Of a DNA stretch of 25,332 bases, positions 8,432 to 14,614 are shown in pieces. Source of the stretch: a virus; IMG/VR virus record IMGVR_UViG_3300021373_002893, positions 1 through 25,332 of that record; one strand, written 5' to 3'. Below the pieces are notes generated by a model, which saw nothing but the letters and a program-made list of their open reading frames with translations, did not search any database and was not told the DNA's origin. Every line of letters starts with the position of its first letter. Position 1 is the first letter of the stretch. The position numbers and the translations under genes were made by a program.

Positions 8432-9033
8432 TTGTCTACAGAATCTAAAATAAATTCAATGCTTACTCTTTCATGCTCACTAACATTAGTAGTTTGATAG
8501 GATTCTATGTAACTAGGAAAGAAATACATATATCCTTCTTGCATTTGTATCAATTCTTCTGGACAATTATAGTGTGTTCTGTTAAAAGGATCGTAAGTTT
8601 TATCAAACCAATGTGTATCTATAGGTTTTCTAAAATTTATACTTGCATTTTCTGCAGGAGTGTTCAAAAAGTAGATACCAGTAGCAATACTTTTGATTCT
8701 ATTTTTAGGAATAGTGTTTCCGCCTGGAGGAATAATTGTAATCCACATATCTGTTATAGCAATTTGCTTATTACTTTTAATTTTATATCTCTGCATCATT
8801 AAATTTGCATATGTTTGTATTTCAGGGCCCGAAGCAATGCGGTTAAAACTGTGTATGCTTTGTAATCCGTTAGGACTAGTCCAAACACTACTATGGTTAG
8901 ATGTATTGTAATTAACATTACTCTTATACAAGTCGTGAACAACATGCATAAGTTGATCTTTTATCTCATTATGATCCTGTACTAAGATTTTATCTATGTT
9001 ACATTCTATTATAGGGCTACTGTCAATGTGCAT
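8428..9033 (-). CDS. 2OG-Fe(II) oxygenase-fold protein lacking the iron ligands
   Basis: The 201-residue protein has the layout of the putative 2OG-Fe(II) oxygenase family often found in marine phages (TIGR02466-like): DMWITIIPPGG at 95-105, a GIYFLNTP strand at 119-126, QEGYMYFFPSYIESY at 165-179, and an R189-V-S-I-E-F strand. The metal-binding histidines do not appear. Where the family has a His-x-His/Asp element after the Gly-Gly turn, this protein reads NTIPKN at 106-111, and where the distal histidine is expected there is Y179. It may be a non-catalytic relative with a binding or structural role, or it may use other ligands. It is the first gene of the minus-strand operon; ATG 9031-9033 faces the halogenase across a 73-base divergent control region. 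Confidence 0.6.
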   Translation of the reverse strand: MHIDSSPIIECNIDKILVQDHNEIKDQLMHVVHDLYKSNVNYNTSNHSSVWTSPNGLQSIHSFNRIASGPEIQTYANLMMQRYKIKSNKQIAITDMWITIIPPGGNTIPKNRIKSIATGIYFLNTPAENASINFRKPIDTHWFDKTYDPFNRTHYNCPEELIQMQEGYMYFFPSYIESYQTTNVSEHERVSIEFILDSVDK

Positions 9034-9060
9034 ACTGTATTTACGAGATTCAGAGTACAG

Positions 9061-9068
9061 GATTTATA
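9061..9068 (-). promoter_or_regulatory. Possible late promoter for the minus-strand operon (TATAAATC)
   Basis: On the minus strand this reads TATAAATC, seven of eight bases of the T4 late consensus TATAAATA, 28 bases upstream of the ATG at 9031-9033. It lies in the 73-base gap between divergent genes and would serve the oxygenase-like, hypothetical and radical SAM genes. A second A+T element, CGTAAATA at 9038-9045 on the minus strand, lies too close to the start codon to be a normal promoter. No consensus ribosome-binding site precedes the ATG. Confidence 0.35.
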
Positions 9069-9079
9069 GGTCTGGCGTT

Positions 9080-9087
9080 CATAAATA
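9080..9087 (+). promoter_or_regulatory. Late promoter, T4-type (CATAAATA)
   Basis: An exact match to the NATAAATA late-promoter form described for marine T4-like phages. It lies 19 bases upstream of the GTG start of the halogenase and nine bases upstream of its GGAG ribosome-binding site. Transcription from it would give a leader of only a dozen or so bases. It places the halogenase, SGNH and HAD genes under late control, with the virion genes downstream. Confidence 0.6.
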
Positions 9088-9106
9088 TTGTACAACGGAG
9101 AAGATT

Positions 9107-10579
9107 GTGAATTTACCAAAAAGTATATGTGTCGTAGGAGGCGGAACCGCTGGATTTGTTGCCGCACTAATTGTAAAAAAGGCGTACCCTAGCATAGACA
9201 TACAAATTATTGAGTCTAGTAAGATAGGAACTATTGGTGTAGGCGAAGGCAGTACTGAACACTGGAAAGAATTTGTTGACTATATGGGATTTAATAAAGC
9301 AGAGATGCTTGTAAAAAGTGATGCCACCTTCAAAGCAGGTATAATGTTCAAAGATTGGGGTAAAAACGATTACCTACAAACAGTTGAAGGAGCATTTAAT
9401 ATACTTGCACATGACTATCCTGTACTATACGGAAAATTAATTGGAGAAGATAAAGATCCAAAGGATCTTGTAGAGCGAGAAAGCTGGACTGGAGACATAT
9501 ACTGGTCAAATGAAACAGAAGAAATACTTGCAGACTTCCCAGTAGCACAATTTCATTTCAATACTGTCAAACTGAATGAGTACTTGCATGAAAAAGCAAC
9601 AGCATTAGGTATTAAGATTACAGATGATATTATAGAAAATGTTACAACAGATGATAACGGCATAAAAAGTATTAGCAGTAAAGAAAAAACTTATGAAGCA
9701 GACTTTTTTATCGACTGTACAGGGTTCAAACGTTTGTTATTAAATGAACTAGGAGCAGAATGGGAAAGTTATAGTAAATTTTTAAGAATGAAACGTGCTA
9801 TAGTATTTCAAACACCAGACGAAGATGCATATCCTATGTGGACCTTAGCACAGGCAATGAAATATGGCTGGATGTTCAGAATACCTGTATGGGGAAGAAA
9901 AGGTAATGGCTATATTTTTGATAGCGATTATATAGATGCTGATCAAGCACAGCGTGAAGTTGAAGAAATGCTAGGTGAAGGTATAGATGTACGTAAAGAA
10001 ATTAGTTTTGATCCAGGTGCAGTGAAAAATCCGTGGATTAAAAATTGTGTTGCAATAGGATTAAGTGCAAGTTTTGTAGAACCTTTGGAAGCAACAAGCA
10101 TAGGTACTAGCATACAGCAAAGTTTCTTACTTACGGACAGAATCTTAAACTATAATGATGTTACAATACAAAAATATAACAAAGAAATTGGATTAGTACT
10201 TGACGACATAAGAAACTTTATTGCATTACATTATGTTACAGATAGAGACGATAGTGATTTTTGGAAAGACCAGAAAAATATACCACTGCCTCCAGGCCTA
10301 GAAGAAAATTTAAGTCAATGGAAAATGAGATTGCCAACTAACGGTGACTTCGATCAAGGAACAGATTACAAATTATTCCAAAAAATGCATTACATATTAG
10401 TTTTACATGGCTTAGGACTGTTTGACATAGAGCAAATTAAGAAGCAATATGAAATGTTGCCACAGGACCAAAAAAGATTAGCTCAGCAAGTAATAGATGA
10501 CTTAGAATACAGTAGAAAGAATTATAAAACTCTACCACATAAAGAAGTAATACGTTTGGTAAGGTTACTTAATGGGTAG
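9107..10579 (+). CDS. Flavin-dependent (tryptophan-type) halogenase
   Basis: I chose GTG 9107 as start: GGAG at 9097-9100 sits six bases upstream, and the resulting 490-residue protein begins directly before the FAD-binding strand. The in-frame codon at 8996 would run through the neighbour's start and the promoter. Motifs: GGGTAG at 11-16 (dinucleotide-binding), GVGEGS at 44-49, K76 in TFKAGIMF at the position of the catalytic lysine of PrnA/RebH, WMFRIP at 255-260 at the WxWxIP signature, and FVEPLE at 323-328. The family uses FADH2, O2 and chloride or bromide to halogenate aromatic rings. The second tryptophan of the signature is F257, so the substrate need not be tryptophan. A separate flavin reductase is required and is not seen here. 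The stop overlaps the SGNH gene by eight bases. Confidence 0.85.
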   Translation: MNLPKSICVVGGGTAGFVAALIVKKAYPSIDIQIIESSKIGTIGVGEGSTEHWKEFVDYMGFNKAEMLVKSDATFKAGIMFKDWGKNDYLQTVEGAFNILAHDYPVLYGKLIGEDKDPKDLVERESWTGDIYWSNETEEILADFPVAQFHFNTVKLNEYLHEKATALGIKITDDIIENVTTDDNGIKSISSKEKTYEADFFIDCTGFKRLLLNELGAEWESYSKFLRMKRAIVFQTPDEDAYPMWTLAQAMKYGWMFRIPVWGRKGNGYIFDSDYIDADQAQREVEEMLGEGIDVRKEISFDPGAVKNPWIKNCVAIGLSASFVEPLEATSIGTSIQQSFLLTDRILNYNDVTIQKYNKEIGLVLDDIRNFIALHYVTDRDDSDFWKDQKNIPLPPGLEENLSQWKMRLPTNGDFDQGTDYKLFQKMHYILVLHGLGLFDIEQIKKQYEMLPQDQKRLAQQVIDDLEYSRKNYKTLPHKEVIRLVRLLNG

Positions 10580-11447
10580 GTTATTTACTTTTGGTTGCAG
10601 TTTGACACAGTTCTTTTATCCTACCTGGGCCGATTTACTAATTTGGCACTACGGTGATAAATTTTCTAAGTCAGAGAATTGGGGCAAGAGCGGCGCAGGT
10701 AATCAATATATCTTTACACGTATATTTGAAGCAGATAGTATATACAATTTTACAAAAGATGATGTAATTATAGTGCAATGGACAAGTATGTTGCGAGATG
10801 ATAGATGGATTGAAGGTACCGGCTGGCATAATGCAGGAAATTTATATCATGGACAACTAAAACATGAGCCTATGACATTAAATAATTTTGACTATACAGA
10901 TCAATATCAATGGGCTGACCAAGTTTATTGTGTAATGAGAGATTGTGCAATGATAGCCAGCATTGATACGTTTTTAAAGTCAAAAGGTTGCAAATATATC
11001 AAATTTTCGTATGCAGATCACTATAACGATTTGTCAGATAAGGATAGCAATCTTGATTACAGCCAATCATTATCGCCAAAAAGTATAAATGGTATATTAA
11101 ATCAATATAAAGAATATTTAAAAACAGATGCTCCAGCAATAATGGATTGGAACGGTTACAATCCTAAAGATCCTGAAAGTTATGTAAACGGCAGGCCAAT
11201 GACATTAGCAAATATGGGAGATAAAATGGACGAAGCAAGAGCAGAAATGCATCCTTTACCATTTGAATACGCAAAATACTTAGAAGAAAATATTTTACCC
11301 CTGCTAGGTGAAAAAGAACTTAACAAAAAAGCAATTGAATTAGCAGAACATTATCAAACAAAACTAACAGAAAACTATTTGCCAGTCTTAAGTAAACTTG
11401 GCTGGATAGAACTTAACGCAGATAAGATAGGATGGTCAGATGACTAG
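10572..11447 (+). CDS. SGNH/GDSL-hydrolase-like protein
   Basis: The 291-residue protein opens with FTFGCSLTQ (residues 5-13), a GDSL-type block I with S10 as the probable nucleophile. NWGKSGAGNQYI at 36-47 gives the block II glycine. VIIVQWTSMLR at 65-75 takes the place of block III with W70 where many members have Asn, and H227-P in EMHPLPFEYAKYL gives the block V histidine, with an acidic residue just before it. SGNH proteins are usually O-acetyl or carboxyl esterases, and some act as acyltransferases on glycans. The altered block III makes a standard esterase mechanism less certain. It sits between the halogenase and a sugar-phosphate phosphatase, each overlapped by eight bases, which fits a role in surface-sugar chemistry. 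The substrate is unknown. Confidence 0.65.
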   Translation: MGRLFTFGCSLTQFFYPTWADLLIWHYGDKFSKSENWGKSGAGNQYIFTRIFEADSIYNFTKDDVIIVQWTSMLRDDRWIEGTGWHNAGNLYHGQLKHEPMTLNNFDYTDQYQWADQVYCVMRDCAMIASIDTFLKSKGCKYIKFSYADHYNDLSDKDSNLDYSQSLSPKSINGILNQYKEYLKTDAPAIMDWNGYNPKDPESYVNGRPMTLANMGDKMDEARAEMHPLPFEYAKYLEENILPLLGEKELNKKAIELAEHYQTKLTENYLPVLSKLGWIELNADKIGWSDD

Positions 11448-12012
11448 CAACCCACCAGTAATTGGACTAGATAGAGACGGCACAATTAATAAAGATATTG
11501 GAACGTATGTAAAAAACCCACAACAATTTGAACCTATACCCGGAAGTTTAGAAGCAATTAAAATGATTAGAGACAAAGGATATGATGTTGTAATATTAAC
11601 CAATCAAGCAGGCATAATGAAGAAGGAAATGATGCCTGAGGATGTTGATATTGTACACAATTATATGTTAAAATTGCTAGGCCAAATAGGTTGCAATAGT
11701 ATTAACGGATTATATTACAGTACTACTAATTTGAAAGATGATATTTACGCAAAGCCAAATATCGGAATGTTTCGCAGAGCAGAAAAGGAAATTGGAGTAG
11801 ATTGGAAGAACGGATTATACATAGGAGACAAAATATCAGACCTTAAGGCGGCTGTAAAGGCGAAAGCAAAGCCTGTTTTAGTGAAAACTGGGTACGGTAA
11901 CGAAACTCTTGAGAAACTTAACACTTTTGCTAACAAAGATCTGAAAAAACAAACAGAAGTGTACGAAAACCTATTAGAATTCGCAGAGAGCTTAACTGCC
12001 CTTACTGGATAA
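11440..12012 (+). CDS. HAD phosphatase, GmhB-like (heptose bisphosphatase / histidinol-phosphatase type)
   Basis: A 190-residue HAD hydrolase. The four motifs are visible: D11-x-D13 in GLDRDGTIN, T54-N55 in ILTNQAG, K105 in YAKPNIGMF, and D130 with D134 in YIGDKISD. Order, spacing and size match D-glycero-D-manno-heptose-1,7-bisphosphate phosphatase GmhB and its histidinol-phosphatase cousins. The zinc-binding Cys/His loop of classical GmhB is missing: the stretch at 92-105 has no Cys or His. Together with the HldE-like and HldD-like genes at 22556-24527 it could provide the phosphatase step of ADP-heptose synthesis. An alternative is another sugar-phosphate phosphatase. The stop codon is shared with the late-promoter match at 12008-12015. 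Confidence 0.75.
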   Translation: MTSNPPVIGLDRDGTINKDIGTYVKNPQQFEPIPGSLEAIKMIRDKGYDVVILTNQAGIMKKEMMPEDVDIVHNYMLKLLGQIGCNSINGLYYSTTNLKDDIYAKPNIGMFRRAEKEIGVDWKNGLYIGDKISDLKAAVKAKAKPVLVKTGYGNETLEKLNTFANKDLKKQTEVYENLLEFAESLTALTG

Positions 12013-12015
12013 ATA
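12008..12015 (+). promoter_or_regulatory. Late promoter, T4-type (GATAAATA), overlapping a stop codon
   Basis: An exact NATAAATA match at the head of the virion block. Its TAA is the stop codon of the HAD gene (12010-12012). An AGGAG ribosome-binding site follows at 12021-12025, six bases before ATG 12032, so the leader would be very short. The promoter probably drives the structural genes from 12032 on. Confidence 0.65.
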
Positions 12016-12031
12016 CAGTAAGGAGCTCCAT

Positions 12032-12541
12032 ATGAACAAGACAGTATCAAATTTATTCAGCAAGGGTGTAAATGAATCAATACACTTAGCAAATAGAAGC
12101 AATTTCTCCTATAGAGGTAATTGGCTAGGCGTACATTCAAACACTGTAATGGATCAATTCCATGTTGGGCAAATAAGCAGTGCAATTTACCAAATCACAG
12201 TAGAGTTTGATAGCAATGAAAAGGAAATCTTACAATTATCAGTAGTTGCAAGACCAGACAGAGCAAGTTTTAATGTGTATGGACGTTCTTCGCTCTCAAA
12301 CGATTTAATAAACATCAGTGTAGTAGTAGATGAGACAATATGCAAAGTGATTGTGAATCCAGCGGCAAGCATTTATGCAGGGGCGAAGTTAATCTACCAT
12401 GCTACGTATGCAGAAACTATACATCAGTTAGTTGCGCCAAGCGCCGTTGCTGATACCAGTACTGATACAGGAAGCATAAATACATTTGATGAGACTGGTG
12501 GTTCATTTGATAATACAGCAGTAACATTTGATAGGACATAA
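12032..12541 (+). CDS. Probable virion structural protein (tail/baseplate region)
   Basis: A 169-residue protein with a strong ribosome-binding site (AGGAG at 12021-12025) and its own late promoter, first in the virion block. It is beta-rich: TVEFDSNEKEILQLSVVARPD at about 56-76, then FNVYGRSSLSND, then SVVVDETICKVIVNP. It ends in a Thr/Ser/Asp-rich tail with FDETGG and FDNTAVTFD. I recall similar small proteins next to tail-fibre genes in marine cyanomyoviruses, without known function. There is no signal peptide, membrane segment or catalytic motif. Late-type expression and its neighbours support a virion part, perhaps an adaptor for the fibre proteins that follow. Confidence 0.6.
   Translation: MNKTVSNLFSKGVNESIHLANRSNFSYRGNWLGVHSNTVMDQFHVGQISSAIYQITVEFDSNEKEILQLSVVARPDRASFNVYGRSSLSNDLINISVVVDETICKVIVNPAASIYAGAKLIYHATYAETIHQLVAPSAVADTSTDTGSINTFDETGGSFDNTAVTFDRT
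12475..12482 (+). promoter_or_regulatory. Possible internal late promoter (CATAAATA)
   Basis: Another exact NATAAATA match, inside the 3' end of the previous gene and 62 bases upstream of the tail-fibre start at 12545. It would allow separate late transcription of the fibre genes, but in A+T-rich coding DNA such a match can occur by chance. Confidence 0.3.
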
Positions 12542-12544
12542 GAA

Positions 12545-14041
12545 ATGGCAAAAAGCATAATCAATATAGGTACAGCCGCAAACGATGGAACCGGTGATAA
12601 CATCAGAGCAGGCGCTACCAAAATAAACGCAAATACAAACGAAATATACGATTCGCTAGGTGATGGATCAAACTTAAAAGATATAGTTAACTCAAGTTTA
12701 GAGCTTGACGTTCCTCCCGTAGCAGACAAAATTAACAAAATTAGTTTCCTTTGTTCCAGCACAGCAGAAAAAAACGCAATTAACCCTGCTGACTACCATG
12801 GAGCAATATTACACGTACACCAAGAAGGTAACGTTGTAGTTGCACACAGCAACCAATGGAGACAACTACTTTTAGATACAAGCGGTGGAGCAATTCCAAA
12901 CTATACAGATCCGCTATCAGCAGTAGCATACAACGGTGGCATTGACTCTTTAACAGATGTAGATACAACTTCAGTAACGCCATTCACTGGAGCAGTTCTA
13001 AAATGGGATGGAGCAAAATGGGCACCAGGTACTGATGTAACAACAGGTGGAAGTGGAACAGACGCTGATACACTTGACGGACAAGATGGTTCATACTATT
13101 TAAACTGGAACAACTTTAGTAACAAGCCAACTATACCAACTGCACTTACAGATTTAAGTATTGTAGACGGAAGTGCTGATCAAGTTTTGAAAACAGATGG
13201 TAACGGTAATTTTAGTTTTACTACTGTTAGTGCAGGCGGCACACAAAATTTATTTGAAACAGTAAACGGTGACAACGGTACTACAACTGCTAATAGTGCA
13301 ACTGATGCATTAACTATTGCAGGTGGTACAAATATTTCAACAACTGTTGTTGGTGACACAGTAACAATTAACTATGCAGGTGACGCACTATCAGGTGAAG
13401 CAAACCAAAATGCATTTAGTTTTGTACAAGGTGACAGCGGTATTGCAGAAGCTGATACTACAACAGATACGCTTACAGTTCAAGGTGGTACAGACATAAC
13501 AACATCTGTTACTGGAGACACAATTACTATTGCATATTCCGGAACAGCACCTACACTTGCAAGTCTAAGTGACACAACTATTAGTTCACCAAATGCAGGT
13601 GCAATGGCACACTTTGATGGTTCATCAAATTTAATTGATAACAATAATATTAACATTGACCAAGTAGCGTTTCCTGCTATAACTAGATTAACAGTTACAG
13701 CGGCAGGCTCTTCAGGTTACTTATTTGATCAATATGGTTCAAGTCAAGACCCAAGCATTTATGCAATAAGTGGAACTACTATTGCTTTTGATTTAAATGA
13801 TTCCTCATTAGGAAACCATCCATTCCAAATTGAGACGAGTGGTGGACTTGCTTATAATGAAGGACTTGTACACGTTGACTCAAGTGGTAATATAAGTACA
13901 GGAAGTTCAGCACAAGGTAAGACAGATGGTACACTTTACTGGAAGATACCAGCAAGCACTTACGGCACTTATGCTTATCAATGTACTGTACACAGTTCAA
14001 TGAGAGGTAATATTGTTGTTAAAGACATAAGCAGTATTTAA
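12545..14041 (+). CDS. Tail-fibre protein with a C-terminal cupredoxin-like domain
   Basis: A 498-residue fibre protein; AGGA at 12533-12536 precedes the ATG. The N-terminus INIGTAANDGTGDNIRAG at about 6-23 is a classic phage fibre attachment motif. ADTLDGQDGSYYLNWNNF at about 174-191 is another fibre motif. Two copies of a 40-45-residue beta repeat begin at residues 237 and 293, each ending in a 'GDT(V/I)TI.Y' strand. From about 382 to 493 the fold changes to a cupredoxin-like domain with a full set of type-1 copper ligands: H425 (NHPFQI), C480, H483 and M486 (CTVHSSM), as in amicyanin and plastocyanin. Metal binding is predicted, not shown. Such a domain at the fibre tip could stabilise it or contact the host. 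Confidence 0.8.
   Translation: MAKSIINIGTAANDGTGDNIRAGATKINANTNEIYDSLGDGSNLKDIVNSSLELDVPPVADKINKISFLCSSTAEKNAINPADYHGAILHVHQEGNVVVAHSNQWRQLLLDTSGGAIPNYTDPLSAVAYNGGIDSLTDVDTTSVTPFTGAVLKWDGAKWAPGTDVTTGGSGTDADTLDGQDGSYYLNWNNFSNKPTIPTALTDLSIVDGSADQVLKTDGNGNFSFTTVSAGGTQNLFETVNGDNGTTTANSATDALTIAGGTNISTTVVGDTVTINYAGDALSGEANQNAFSFVQGDSGIAEADTTTDTLTVQGGTDITTSVTGDTITIAYSGTAPTLASLSDTTISSPNAGAMAHFDGSSNLIDNNNINIDQVAFPAITRLTVTAAGSSGYLFDQYGSSQDPSIYAISGTTIAFDLNDSSLGNHPFQIETSGGLAYNEGLVHVDSSGNISTGSSAQGKTDGTLYWKIPASTYGTYAYQCTVHSSMRGNIVVKDISSI
13253..13546 (+). repeat. Two-copy beta repeat inside the tail-fibre protein
   Basis: Two related stretches of about 43 codons start at 13253 and 13421, a 168-base period. 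Both run from a 'V.GD.G' element through 'TD.LT(I/V).GGT.I(S/T)T' to 'GDT(V/I)TI.Y.G'. Protein similarity is plain, while the DNA has diverged, which points to an old internal duplication typical of fibre shafts. Confidence 0.7.
13688..14023 (+). other. Cupredoxin-like domain with predicted type-1 copper site
   Basis: These are residues about 382-493 of the fibre protein. The domain opens with strands around YLFDQYG and GTTIAFDLND, then NHPFQI supplies H425. A long loop follows, then YWKIPA and YAYQC with C480, H483 and M486 before a final RGNIVV strand. The C-x2-H-x2-M loop has the short spacing of amicyanin. Domains of this HPF...YQC..H kind occur in other marine phage proteins as far as I recall. 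Confidence 0.7.
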
Positions 14042-14050
14042 GGATAGACA

Positions 14051-14608
14051 ATGGTCGCAGTAGTTAATTCAAAAAAGTTTAAGTCAGAACAAGGTTTTGA
14101 AAGTCCTAAGTTTTCCGTTGACACCAACGGTAAATTGGTTGGAGAAATTCTTGACATTAAACAAATCCTACTGAATGGTGTTCCTTTTGTTGGAACAGTT
14201 GACGACGGAGAAGAAGAAGGCGGCGGTGGCGGCGAAACTACTAATCCTTTTGAAAATATTGCAGACCTATCTGTAAACACAACCTTTAATGTTACACAAA
14301 GTAGTGTATCAAATTTAAGAGTTGCTAACGGTATAGTTACTGTAGCAAGTACAAATACTGGATCTATAGATAATATGGATATCGGCCAGACTACACCAGG
14401 ACAAGCAAAGTTTTATGAACTTGATATTGTCCCGGCAGGCGATAGTACTGCGGCAGTATTAAATGCAGACGGTGCAACAGTAAATGGTTCACTTACTTTT
14501 AATAGTGTACCAACATCTGCTCAAGCACCAACAATTAACAACCACGTAACTACAAAAGGTTACGTTGATAGTCAGGCTATAGCTTTATCAATAGCACTTG
14601 GAGTATAA
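14051..14608 (+). CDS. Short tail-fibre / baseplate-associated protein
   Basis: A 185-residue protein with AGGA at 14041-14044 before its ATG. The N-terminal half has KFKSEQGFESPKFSVDTNGK, a lead-in often seen in marine-phage fibre proteins. An acidic and glycine-rich linker follows at about 52-61 (DGEEEGGGGG), a probable flexible hinge. The C-terminal part has GQTTPGQAKFYEL and ends in KGYVDSQAIALSIALGV, again a recurrent fibre motif. No enzymatic motif is visible. Its place between a fibre protein and the giant tail protein, nine bases after one and six before the other, supports a role in the same appendage, perhaps a connector. Confidence 0.65.
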   Translation: MVAVVNSKKFKSEQGFESPKFSVDTNGKLVGEILDIKQILLNGVPFVGTVDDGEEEGGGGGETTNPFENIADLSVNTTFNVTQSSVSNLRVANGIVTVASTNTGSIDNMDIGQTTPGQAKFYELDIVPAGDSTAAVLNADGATVNGSLTFNSVPTSAQAPTINNHVTTKGYVDSQAIALSIALGV

Positions 14609-14614
14609 AAAAGA

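Noticed and set aside
8996-9106. N-terminal extension of the halogenase from an upstream start
   Set aside because: The extension runs through the neighbour's start and the late promoter and has no halogenase similarity; GTG 9107 has a good ribosome-binding site.
12022-12029. 8-bp palindrome GGAGCTCC over the ribosome-binding site
   Set aside because: Too short and without a loop to form a hairpin; explained by the AGGAG site plus chance.
12424-12762. 112-codon minus-strand open frame across two virion genes
   Set aside because: Hydrophobic shadow translation of Thr/Ala/Gly-rich coding DNA; no independent support.
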